This document shows positions 17,121 to 25,281 of a stretch of 64,000 nucleotides of DNA, piece by piece. The stretch comes from CBDBGD01 sp965205235. GTDB taxonomy: Bacteria; Chloroflexota; Dehalococcoidia; Lucifugimonadales; UBA1127. The position numbers were made by a program, and so were the translations under genes. The first letter of the stretch is position 1, and each line of letters begins with the position of its first letter. The stretch spans positions 248,001 through 312,000 of the forward strand of contig CBDBGD010000008.1 of NCBI GenBank assembly GCA_965205235.1, read 5' to 3'. Below the pieces are notes generated by a model. The model saw only the letters and a list, made by a program, of their open reading frames with translations. It was not told the DNA's origin and did no database searches.

Positions 17121-17140
17121 CACCGGATACCGTTCCGTAA

Positions 17141-17170
17141 AGTATACCGTGAGACTGCATGGACCGGCAA
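17141..17170 (-). promoter_or_regulatory. Promoter of the TA-like pair
   Basis: On the minus strand TTGCCG and TATACT are 18 bases apart, with the -10 only about 20 bases from the start codon, so the leader would be very short. The imperfect dyad GGATAC/GTATACC overlaps the -10 and could be the operator. Confidence 0.45.
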
Positions 17171-17223
17171 TCCCTGGACGGCGTGACGAGGGGTGGTAAT
17201 AGTGAGAGTCGGAGGGAAGTGCA

Positions 17224-17442
17224 TCAGCATTCCTCCGCGGTCGGCCCCGGCTCGGCGTCCTCCGATGACGGCGGAGCTGCCTGCCGTCCCATGTGGGCGC
17301 GGATGGCGACGTCGGCCAGGATGCGGAACCCCCTGAGGAAGATCTCCCGCTGCTTGGGGGTGTATCCCGCCAATGGGTCGTCGTGCGGCGATTCGTCCTC
17401 GCCGCCTCTCTGCGGTTTCCTGCTTTCTTCGTTGTCTCTCAT
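17224..17442 (-). CDS. Small hypothetical protein
   Basis: A 72-residue hydrophilic protein beginning MRDNEESRKPQRG, with a central helix (TPKQREIFLRGFRILADVAI) and an acidic tail. The frame extends further upstream, but ATG 17442 is preferred because the upstream part overlaps the region before the neighbouring HTH gene. It belongs to the end of the minus-strand transfer operon. No family is recognised. Confidence 0.4.
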   Translation of the reverse strand: MRDNEESRKPQRGGEDESPHDDPLAGYTPKQREIFLRGFRILADVAIRAHMGRQAAPPSSEDAEPGPTAEEC

Positions 17443-17596
17443 GGTGTGCAGTCGCAGCAGTGGGGTAACCGGTCCACTGGCCTCTCGTTTCAGGTCTCTG
17501 GATTCGCCGCCCGGCGCGGACGGAAGGGGCGAACGCCGGTCAGCGTCCATGCCGGCTCATGCACCGCCGTTGCGGTTGCGCGGGCGGGCGATCCGG

Positions 17597-17920
17597 TCAG
17601 TCCCTGAGGTAGGTCAACTGGAACTCCCGGGCCAGGAGGATTGCGACCCCTCCGCGGATGGTGCTGGCGAAGTCGTAGAGGGCGTGCATCGCGCCTCCGC
17701 TGGGTTCCACGTCCTCCCTGTGCCACCGGTACATCTGCTTGTAATCGACGCCGACGGCTGCTGCGAGGCCGCTCCAGGTGAGGCCGCTGGTCTCTTTGAG
17801 GCGCCTGAGCCTGTCGGGGAAGTCGTTGGGAAGCAGGCTCCCGTAGGGGAGGCGCTCCTGGTCGTCCGGGATCAGTTTCAGTGTCCCGCCGGGGCGGGAC
17901 GCGCGGCTAGTGTTGGTCAT
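17597..17920 (-). CDS. HTH (XRE-like) DNA-binding protein
   Basis: A 107-residue protein with a helix-turn-helix core: FPDRLRRLKETSGLTWSGLA and AAVGVDYKQMYRW. The sequence around SGLTW is very similar to the small HTH protein at 42587, so the element encodes two related regulators. Its start overlaps the end of the next HTH gene by 14 bases, and both are downstream of the Replic_Relax gene on the same strand. A role in controlling transfer genes is likely from context. Confidence 0.7.
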   Translation of the reverse strand: MTNTSRASRPGGTLKLIPDDQERLPYGSLLPNDFPDRLRRLKETSGLTWSGLAAAVGVDYKQMYRWHREDVEPSGGAMHALYDFASTIRGGVAILLAREFQLTYLRD

Positions 17921-18188
17921 GTCTATCCTCCAGTCTGAACAGCTCTTCGAATCGGGTGATTCCCAGGGCCACTTGCATCCGTTGTCGGATGCGGCCCGAG
18001 GGTGCTCGCCCCTCGTTGACCAGCGTCGAGAGGTAGCCGGGACTCATCCCGACCTCCCTGGCGAGCCAGTTCTGGGAGCGGTTCAGCACTGCCAACCGCC
18101 TCCAGAGCGCCGCCGTGTCGAGCCGGACAACGGTCCGTCCTGCACGCCTCGGGCGTCCCTTGGCTTCGTTGGCGTCTGGCAAAGACAT
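17907..18188 (-). CDS. XRE-family transcriptional regulator
   Basis: A 93-residue protein with a basic N-terminus and a classic HTH: LAVLNRSQNWLAREVGMSPG, YLSTLVNEGRAPSGRIRQR. It forms an overlapping pair with the HTH gene at 17597. Cro/CI-like folds of this size usually act as dimeric repressors. It is preceded by the Replic_Relax gene on the same strand with a gap of about 45 bases. Confidence 0.75.
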   Translation of the reverse strand: MSLPDANEAKGRPRRAGRTVVRLDTAALWRRLAVLNRSQNWLAREVGMSPGYLSTLVNEGRAPSGRIRQRMQVALGITRFEELFRLEDRHDQH

Positions 18189-18234
18189 GGCTTCTCTTCT
18201 CCTGTATCAGATGTGCCGGGAGGAGTGCTTGGGC

Positions 18235-19911
18235 TCACGCTCCCGGCGTTGGACCCTGTTCACGGGGTGGCATGGCCTGAAGGGACTCCCAATGGCTTGG
18301 GGTGCGCCAAGCCAGCCCCAGGGGCCCCAGGGCGTTGACGGCCTCCCTGTGGGAGACCCACAGAGGCACGCTCACCCCCTCCGCCCGCATCTCCTCCCGC
18401 GCCACCCGCAGGAAGTGGGTCAGAGCGATCTCGTTGTCCAAGACGACCAGTACCGCGGGCCGGGTTCCGTGGTCGTCGGTGGGCCTGTGCGATGAGTAGT
18501 AGCGGAGATAGGGTGCGAGCCGCTCCGAAATGGTGGATGGGCGCACCGCGCGACGCTCCCATTCAAGGAAGAAGGGCCACGTTGTATCGCCCTTCCTCAG
18601 GACGCCGAAGGCGTCGGGGTTGACGGCGCGCATCCCGTCGTCGTGCCGGAAGTGGCGGGAGGCCCTCCGCGGTGGGTCGAGCTGCACGATCTCCCAACCC
18701 AGGTGGCGGGCTTGGACGGTGAGCCCGGCCAGGAAGACGTGTACGGCGGCGGTGTGCTCGATGTTCCTGAGGAGCTGCCGACCTCGCCTGCCGGTGACGT
18801 TGCGCCACTCGAAGGGGGAGTCGGCGTCCTCGGGGGCGATGCTCCAGCGCCGCTTCCCAACGCCCACGGAGGTGCGGTCCCTGCGGGCCAGAAGGGTCAG
18901 CGCCCGGTCGGTGACGGCCAGCCGCCCCCCCGCCTCGCGGTGTCGCGCCACGAGATTGAATCCCTCCAGCGGGTTGAGCAGCTGGGTGACCCTCGGCGGC
19001 GACACGTCCAGCATCCCCGCCAGGTCCGCAAGGGAAATCCAGGGCCAGTTGTGTATGACGTCGAGGGCGCGCTTCTCGGCGGGCCTGAGCATCACCGGCA
19101 GCATGTGGTCCGCGATGTCGCCCGCCGCGCCCCTATCGGGAATGTCGGCGGGAACGGAGACACGCTGGGGCTCGTCCTCCTCGGGTAGCTCTCCGCCGGG
19201 GTCGGTGCGGTCGAGGATGTAGCGCAGGTCGACGGAGGCGGCGACCCTGGCGGGGCTCCATATCCGGTCGTCCTCCCCGGCCAGGACGGCATCGCGCTCC
19301 AGGGCGAAGAGGGCGGGCACGTCGGTGGTGGAGAGCACCCTGCGGGCGTGCCGGAGGCGCACGTCGTCTGCCATGAGGACGAGCACCGCTCCGGGCATGG
19401 GCTCCTCGCGCATCCGCCAGAGCCGCTTGGCGAAGCCGGACCGGTCGGCGGTGAGGCCCTGCCTGATAATGCCCACGGTCCTGCCGTCGGGCAGGGTTAC
19501 GGCGGCGTCCATCCGCACGGACCGGTACCAGCGGAACCGGATGGGGAAGGCGATGCCGGAGAGGACGGCGGCCAGGCGATAGATGACGGCCAGGGCGTCG
19601 AGGCGTTCCATTAGGCCGCGCCGCCACTGGGCCGAGAGGGGGCGGGTGCGCACCAGCAGGTGAAGCGATACGTCCTCCTCCTCGGCGAGCCTTCGCAGCC
19701 CCGCCCCGGTCAGATGAAACCTGCGCACCGGGGGGAGCGGGTCGATGGAGTGGAGCACGGAGGCGCAGATGCCGTCCGCCTCCAGCTTCTCCACGGCTTG
19801 GTGGACCGCGCCCCTGGACCTGCCGGTGACGGCGGCCATCTCCTGTCGGTCAAGGAAGGGCATCCAGCCCAGGGCGTGGAGCACCTGGGACTCGCAGCCT
19901 TCGGGTTTCAT
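18235..19911 (-). CDS. Replication-relaxation family protein (Replic_Relax), putative relaxase-like component
   Basis: A 558-residue protein. Residues about 10-80 form a winged helix (FLDRQEMAAVTGRSRGAVHQ), a second winged helix appears near 285-350 (SLADLAGMLDVSPPRVTQLL), and the C-terminal part has the nuclease-like segment FFLEWERRAVRPSTISERL found in Replic_Relax proteins of conjugative plasmids and ICEs. These are thought to act in nicking or processing transfer DNA. It is the only candidate for the relaxase role in the window. Its ATG overlaps the stop of the coupling ATPase by four bases, tying it to the transfer apparatus. Confidence 0.7.
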   Translation of the reverse strand: MKPEGCESQVLHALGWMPFLDRQEMAAVTGRSRGAVHQAVEKLEADGICASVLHSIDPLPPVRRFHLTGAGLRRLAEEEDVSLHLLVRTRPLSAQWRRGLMERLDALAVIYRLAAVLSGIAFPIRFRWYRSVRMDAAVTLPDGRTVGIIRQGLTADRSGFAKRLWRMREEPMPGAVLVLMADDVRLRHARRVLSTTDVPALFALERDAVLAGEDDRIWSPARVAASVDLRYILDRTDPGGELPEEDEPQRVSVPADIPDRGAAGDIADHMLPVMLRPAEKRALDVIHNWPWISLADLAGMLDVSPPRVTQLLNPLEGFNLVARHREAGGRLAVTDRALTLLARRDRTSVGVGKRRWSIAPEDADSPFEWRNVTGRRGRQLLRNIEHTAAVHVFLAGLTVQARHLGWEIVQLDPPRRASRHFRHDDGMRAVNPDAFGVLRKGDTTWPFFLEWERRAVRPSTISERLAPYLRYYSSHRPTDDHGTRPAVLVVLDNEIALTHFLRVAREEMRAEGVSVPLWVSHREAVNALGPLGLAWRTPSHWESLQAMPPREQGPTPGA

Positions 19912-22490
19912 GGCTGAGCCTCCTCTTCAACGCCGGTCTCGGTTGATTCGCCGGTCGCATCCTCGTCGGCCTCCGCGGGGGCCTTCATGGGCTCTTCGGT
20001 CTGCTCCCCCTCCTCTTCCCGGGCGGCGTTCTCGATGTCCTCGACGCGCCTGCGGTAGTTGCCCACCTTCCTGTGGCCGTCGGCATCGGCGTAGTCCGCC
20101 TGCCGATTGGACATGGTGTAGACGTGGGACGCGTCGCGAATGCGGTCGGCGACGGCGGGGTCTCCGTCCTCCGGCTTGCGCACCATCATCGAGAAGGCGG
20201 GCATCCGTTCCTTGCCCACGGTGGCGCGGACGTAGCAGTGGTGGACGGGGAGCGACGTGATGTCGTCCTCGGTCACCCGCTCCTTGCCCAGCTCCCAGAC
20301 CAGCGTCCGGGCGTCGTTGCCCGCCACCTGGAAGACGGCCAGGCATCCGATGTTGGCGAGCAGGGTGTCCCGCATGGTCCGGGAGAGATCGTCCAGCTTA
20401 GCGAGGCTCTGGGTCGCCAGCACGAAGCTGGCCCCGAACTTCCCAAGCTCGGAGAGCATCGACTCGTAGTCCACGCCGGGCATGGACTGCATCTCGTCGA
20501 CCACCACCAGCGCGCCCCGGCGTCTGCTCAGGGGCAGCCGTCCCTGCTCCCGGATAACGGCGTCCACGAGGTTGAGCATCGACGCGCCCACGAGGGCGGC
20601 CACGTCCCGGCCCACCGTGCCCTGGGAGGTCGAGACCAGCAGGACGCCGCCTTCGTGGATGGTGCGGCGCAGGTTGAGGGTGGAGCGGCGCTGGCCCAGG
20701 ATGGCCCGCGCCCGCTTCGACGACGCGTAGTAGGAGAGGCGGGTCTGGACGGGGGCCAGGGAGTCGGCCCTGTAGTCGCGGCTCCAGCCGGCGAAGGTGT
20801 TGCCCCACCACTCCAGCAGGTAGGGGTCGGAGACCTTCTTCAGCACGTCCTTGCGGAACTTCTCCACCGACAGGAGCTTGAGGCCGTCGAGGATGGTGTA
20901 CTGCCGCTCCTCCTCCACCTGCTCGTTGGCCTCGTGGAGGGTCTTCACCGTCTGTTCGAGGATGGACTGCATCCTCGGCCCCCACTGGTCCCAGAGTCCC
21001 TTGGCCACGCGGACCACGGAGTCAGCGGTGCGGTCGCGGTCGGCGAATATCCTCGTGTCCAGCAGGTTGATGCCGGGGGAGCGGGTCTCGTCCGAAAGGT
21101 CGATGAGCCGCACCCGGTCGATGAGTTCCTCAGGGACGTGCTCCATGAGCCCGGCCACCAGGTCGGTGTGGGGGTCGATGACGATGATGGCGTCGCCGTC
21201 CCTGCCCGCCGCCTGCTCCCGCATCTTGTGGACGGCGACGTGGTGCATGAGCGTGCTCTTGCCCATGCGGGTGCGGGCGACGTAGAGGTGGTGGCGGCGG
21301 AGCAGGTCCTCGGGGAAACGGATGTCACGCTTGGCCCCGGCGGTGGTGTCTCCCACCAGCGCGCCGCCCTTCACGCCCTTGGCCAGGGGGCTAAGCGCCT
21401 TGGCGCCGGAGCGCTCGACCAGGGGCGTCTCGTCACCCGCGCCCGGCGGATGCCAGAGCGAGGCGACCTCGCGCACGCCCAGGACGCTGCGCCTGCCAAA
21501 CAGGCCGACGCCGGACGGGTGCAGCATGTCGGGGTTGGGGACGACGGGCTGGACCTTTCCGACCTTGAACCTCGCGCCGGCGGGGTTGTCGTAGTGACGG
21601 TAGGCGGCGGCGAGGGCGCTGAGCAGCTCCCTGGCCCGGTGGTGCTCCGTGCTGGTGGGCAGCACCGCGACGATCTGGAGCTCGGCGTCGAAGGCGATGC
21701 GGGAGACCTTCTCTCGTATGAGCAGCGGGTCTTCGACACGGCTCCTAGCCTTCTTCCAGCGATGCCAGGCGATGCCGCCCGCGGCCATTCCCAGCGCCGT
21801 TCCCATGCCCAGCAGCGCCGCCTTCCACACCTCGCCGTCCTGCACCCAGAGGTAGCACCTGAGGGCGGCCAGGGCGCCGATGCCGAGGACGGCCATCGTC
21901 ACGCCGTCCAGCTGCAGGGGCTTGGTGGTGAAGGTGTAGGCCGGCTCGCCGGACCCCATGCCAGGCCGCCTGTGGGCCTTTTCGAGATAGCCCTGCGACC
22001 AGTCGGGTCCCAGGGAGCGCAGCATCAGCCTCGCCACCACCCGCTCCCTCTCATAGAGGGCGGAGAGGGCGCCCATCAGGGCGATGAGGGGGTCGGAGCC
22101 GGCGTCGAGCAAGTCGTCGTCCCGGAAGGTGCGCAGGGGCACGTACTCGGGAGCGTCGGCCCTGAGCGTGATCGACCACGCCTGCTCTCCCTGGCCCAGC
22201 CGCAGGGGGTCGTCCTCCGGGTCGACCTTCTGGATGCGGGCCTGGGGGTAGTGGGCGGAGATCTGGCCGCGCACCACCCGGTCGTCGAGGCAGCGGGCCA
22301 TGAGGGTCACGCCGTCCATGTCCCCGGCCAGCTCCAGGGAGAAGGGCTCGGGGACGGCGATGGACTGGAGGAGGTTCTCGACACCAAGGAGGGTGCGCTC
22401 TCCGGCCCTGGGCGGCGTCACCGCCAGCAGGACCGGGCCTCTCTCCTCGGCGTCCTCTCCAAACAGGATGCTCTTGGGGTTCAGCTTCAC
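19908..22490 (-). CDS. Type IV secretion coupling-type ATPase (VirD4/TraD-HerA class)
   Basis: An 860-residue ATPase. Two short hydrophobic stretches occur near residues 190-245 (MAVLGIGALAALRCYLWV and LLGMGTALGMAAGGIAW), typical of coupling proteins anchored to the inner membrane. The motor domain has Walker A ARTRMGKSTLMHH (first Gly replaced by Ala), VIDPHTDLV, Walker B ALVVVDEMQS and the sensor-like FVLATQSL. A long acidic tail follows residue 790. It should feed the DNA-protein substrate into the channel. Flanked by VirB4 upstream and Replic_Relax downstream. Confidence 0.8.
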   Translation of the reverse strand: MKLNPKSILFGEDAEERGPVLLAVTPPRAGERTLLGVENLLQSIAVPEPFSLELAGDMDGVTLMARCLDDRVVRGQISAHYPQARIQKVDPEDDPLRLGQGEQAWSITLRADAPEYVPLRTFRDDDLLDAGSDPLIALMGALSALYERERVVARLMLRSLGPDWSQGYLEKAHRRPGMGSGEPAYTFTTKPLQLDGVTMAVLGIGALAALRCYLWVQDGEVWKAALLGMGTALGMAAGGIAWHRWKKARSRVEDPLLIREKVSRIAFDAELQIVAVLPTSTEHHRARELLSALAAAYRHYDNPAGARFKVGKVQPVVPNPDMLHPSGVGLFGRRSVLGVREVASLWHPPGAGDETPLVERSGAKALSPLAKGVKGGALVGDTTAGAKRDIRFPEDLLRRHHLYVARTRMGKSTLMHHVAVHKMREQAAGRDGDAIIVIDPHTDLVAGLMEHVPEELIDRVRLIDLSDETRSPGINLLDTRIFADRDRTADSVVRVAKGLWDQWGPRMQSILEQTVKTLHEANEQVEEERQYTILDGLKLLSVEKFRKDVLKKVSDPYLLEWWGNTFAGWSRDYRADSLAPVQTRLSYYASSKRARAILGQRRSTLNLRRTIHEGGVLLVSTSQGTVGRDVAALVGASMLNLVDAVIREQGRLPLSRRRGALVVVDEMQSMPGVDYESMLSELGKFGASFVLATQSLAKLDDLSRTMRDTLLANIGCLAVFQVAGNDARTLVWELGKERVTEDDITSLPVHHCYVRATVGKERMPAFSMMVRKPEDGDPAVADRIRDASHVYTMSNRQADYADADGHRKVGNYRRRVEDIENAAREEEGEQTEEPMKAPAEADEDATGESTETGVEEEAQP

Positions 22491-22520
22491 TGCTCTACTC
22501 CTTCCTCTATTGGCCTATCG

Positions 22521-24929
22521 CTATCCGTCCGCGGTCGCTTCCTCTACAGCCGGCGCGGTGCGCCGACCGTGCTGGCCCGGCCGCCACTCGATGACGGCCG
22601 TTTCCTCCGGGGTGGCCTCGATACGGACGGGGAAGCGGTTGCCTCGCGCCAGCAGCAGCCCGTCTCCCCTGGGGCAGGACAGGAGCCAGCGTTGGAGTTC
22701 CTCGGGCAGGTCGAATGCGTCGCCGACGGTGCCGATGGCCGCGGCGTCCTGCTGGAGCAGGAGCTTGAAGGCGGCATTCTGAAGCAGGGCGCGCCCGGAG
22801 TGTCCGGTGATGGTTCTCGACGAGTCCTCGGAGAGGAGGTCCTGCACGTCCTGGGTGATGAACTGCAACCCCAGCCGGTGCTTCCTGGCCCGCTTCGCCA
22901 TCGACACCATGAAGGCCGCGCCCTCGGGGTGCTGCATGATCGACCACACCTCGTCGACGACCAGCAGGCGGGGCTTGGGGTCCCGGGCGGCGGCGGCCCA
23001 CACCGTCTCGGTGCAGACCATCGCGGCGGCGGGACGCAACTCGGGTTCGAGGAGGCGCAGGTCGAAGACCGTCACCAGCGCTTCGTCGCCGAGCAGGTCG
23101 TCGCCCTCGTCGGACAGAAGGTGCCGGAGGCTGCCGGTGGCGAAGGGCCGGAGCAGCCGTGCGAGGTCGGGGTCACCGGCCTCGCTCTCCTGCAGATACC
23201 TGTAGAAGTCGCGGAAGCCGGTGCGCTCTCGGGGCTGGGCGTAGTAACCCGCCAAGGCGTGGTCCAACGACGCCCTCCGCTCCGCGCCCAAGCTCTCGCC
23301 CACCATGACCTCGATAAGCCTTCTGAGGCTCCCGATGCGCTGGAGCATCTCCTCGGAGTCGCCCCGCTTGATGACGAAGGGGTTCATCCCCTCGCCGGGG
23401 ACGCCGGGGGACAGGACGCGGCCTCCGGCTGCGCGGGCCATGTCCGCGTACTCGCCCTCGGGGTCGATGACGTAGGCCGTGATGCCTCTCGTCAGGCCCC
23501 TGAGCACGCCGAGCTTGGTCGAGAAACTCTTGCCGCTGCCGGACCGTGCCAGGACGGCGGTGTTGGCGTTGAGATGCGTGCCGTCCCAGGGATCGTAGAC
23601 CACCGGCGAGCAGGCCCGCATGTCGATGCCGTAGAGGGTGCCGCTCCGGGTGTCCAGGTCGGGCGGCGAGAAGGGGAAGAGGCGGGCGATGCTGGACGTG
23701 TCCAGGCTGCGCCACTCGGCCACGGCGTTCAGGGCCAGAGGCAGTGTCGAAAGCAGCCCCTCGCGCTGGCGGAAGGCGAGGTTGTCCAGCTTGCCCAGGG
23801 TGGCGGCGAAGTGGGCCTTGGCCCGCTGCGTCATCTCCTTCAGCGACGCCTCATCCTTCGCGTGAAGGGTTACGGACAGGGATGAGTGAAACAGCCGCTC
23901 CCTCCCCCGCTGCACCTCGTCCCTGAGTCGGGTGATGTCCTCCAGGGCGATCTCCGCCTCCGGGGACATCGTTCTGCCCCGCTTGAATGAGAGACTCTGC
24001 GCGGACTCGAAGCGGACCTTCTGCCACTCCAGCGTCCTGGCCGCCTGCTCGGCGGGAATGGGACCGACGTGGACGGAGAGGTCCATGGGCGCTCCCGCCG
24101 CCATCAGCCCCTGCAGGAAGCCGGGGGCGAGGGACCGGGGCCACTTGCCCAGGTGGAGGGAGCGGACCAGCCGGTCTCCGACGCGCACTTCGCGACGGTT
24201 GATCTCCACCTCGACGGGACTCTCCTCGTCGAAGTCCGAGGGCGAGCCGCCGAGGGTCGCGGAGACGAGGAACATCCGTAGCTGCCTGCCCTTCAACTGG
24301 TGGACGGACAGCCCGGCCCTCGCCAGCAGGCCGCGCAGGTCGTGGATGCGGGGGAACTCGCACACGGCGTAGAAGCGCCGGTCGAGGATGCCGTCCCTCG
24401 ATTCAAGGTCGGTGAGCAGCCGCTGGAGGGACTCGCCCGCCGCCCTCGTCTGGGGCGGCAGGTCGCCGGGCTGGGCCTCCTGCAGTCTCTCCCGCATCCG
24501 GCCCAGGCGCGGCGGGTGCTGCCTGATGAGCAGCTGCGCCGGGAAGTCCAGCGCGTTCAGGGCCCCGGCGAAGGCCCCCAGCTTCGGCTCATCGAGCTCC
24601 AGGCCCATCACCTCGCAGACGCCCAGCTTCACCCCGTCCAGGCGGACGGGTCCGTCCTCCTCGAGATGTGAGAGCATGAAGAAGAGGGGCAGCTCTGGCG
24701 GCGGCTTAGGGACCGGAGCGGGGGCGCCAGAGACGGGTCCGACGCTGGCGGCGGGTCCGTCTTCCGGCCTCTCCCCCGGAGGCTCCTGCGCTCCCCGTCC
24801 CAACAGTCGCCGGATGCGCTCCTTCAACGGCGTTCCAGGCGCGGCTGCCGGTGTCTCGCGGGGGGCTCCGGCATCTTCCGGCCGGGTCTGCGTTCCTCGC
24901 ATCGTCATTCGTTCAAGCAGCTTCTTCAA
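22521..24929 (-). CDS. VirB4/TraC-family conjugation ATPase
   Basis: An 802-residue cytoplasmic ATPase. After a Pro-rich N-terminal 75 residues comes the CagE/TrbE/VirB-like N-domain, then the motor with Walker A VLARSGSGKSFSTKL near residue 475, YVIDPEGEY, Walker B PRLLVVDEVWSIMQ and LQFITQDVQD, the classical VirB4 C-terminal motifs. VirB4 powers pilus assembly and substrate transfer and is the most conserved part of type IV systems. Internal ATGs at 24905 and 24899 are alternative starts. Located 30 bases upstream of the coupling ATPase. Confidence 0.88.
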   Translation of the reverse strand: MKKLLERMTMRGTQTRPEDAGAPRETPAAAPGTPLKERIRRLLGRGAQEPPGERPEDGPAASVGPVSGAPAPVPKPPPELPLFFMLSHLEEDGPVRLDGVKLGVCEVMGLELDEPKLGAFAGALNALDFPAQLLIRQHPPRLGRMRERLQEAQPGDLPPQTRAAGESLQRLLTDLESRDGILDRRFYAVCEFPRIHDLRGLLARAGLSVHQLKGRQLRMFLVSATLGGSPSDFDEESPVEVEINRREVRVGDRLVRSLHLGKWPRSLAPGFLQGLMAAGAPMDLSVHVGPIPAEQAARTLEWQKVRFESAQSLSFKRGRTMSPEAEIALEDITRLRDEVQRGRERLFHSSLSVTLHAKDEASLKEMTQRAKAHFAATLGKLDNLAFRQREGLLSTLPLALNAVAEWRSLDTSSIARLFPFSPPDLDTRSGTLYGIDMRACSPVVYDPWDGTHLNANTAVLARSGSGKSFSTKLGVLRGLTRGITAYVIDPEGEYADMARAAGGRVLSPGVPGEGMNPFVIKRGDSEEMLQRIGSLRRLIEVMVGESLGAERRASLDHALAGYYAQPRERTGFRDFYRYLQESEAGDPDLARLLRPFATGSLRHLLSDEGDDLLGDEALVTVFDLRLLEPELRPAAAMVCTETVWAAAARDPKPRLLVVDEVWSIMQHPEGAAFMVSMAKRARKHRLGLQFITQDVQDLLSEDSSRTITGHSGRALLQNAAFKLLLQQDAAAIGTVGDAFDLPEELQRWLLSCPRGDGLLLARGNRFPVRIEATPEETAVIEWRPGQHGRRTAPAVEEATADG

Positions 24930-24948
24930 CTCGGTGGCTTCCTTTGCT

Positions 24949-25281
24949 CTAGGGTGTTGGAAGGGGGACGATGCCGCTCTTCAGCAGCGCGGCCACGCCC
25001 TTGGCGGACAGCACCAGGACCAGGCCGATGACGGCCAGGACGACGGCGGTCTTCGCAGAGCCGCCCCCGCGCTCGCCGCCGCCCTCGGCCATCAGGACGA
25101 AGCCCGCCCAGACGATGGCGAATACGCAGAGGCCGGAGCCGGCGTAGGCCATCGCCGTGAGCACGCGGTCGAAGGCGGCGAGCATCGCCTGCTCTTCCGC
25201 CGGGGCTGCGCCGGTCATCGCCAGCGCAACCCCGGCCAGGAGCGTGGTCGCCGTGGCCCGCCTCACCAGGGCCACTCCCAT
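24949..25281 (-). CDS. VirB2/TrbC-like membrane protein (pilin-like), copy 1
   Basis: A 110-residue protein with a signal-like N-terminus (LLAGVALAMTGAAPAEE) followed by two hydrophobic helices separated by a short Gly/basic loop (GLCVFAIVWAGFVLMAEGGG and AVVLAVIGLVLVLSAKGVAA). This is the topology of VirB2/TrbC pilin subunits. A longer start at 25299 exists, but 25281 gives the cleaner signal peptide. It overlaps the end of the PrgI-type gene by 19 bases and lies just upstream of VirB4. Confidence 0.6.
   Translation of the reverse strand: MGVALVRRATATTLLAGVALAMTGAAPAEEQAMLAAFDRVLTAMAYAGSGLCVFAIVWAGFVLMAEGGGERGGGSAKTAVVLAVIGLVLVLSAKGVAALLKSGIVPLPTP

Noticed and set aside
20073..23885. 1,270-codon open frame on the plus strand
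   Set aside because: It lies antisense to the coupling ATPase and VirB4 genes, whose motifs are clear. Long antisense frames are expected in GC-rich coding DNA, and this one has no recognisable domain.
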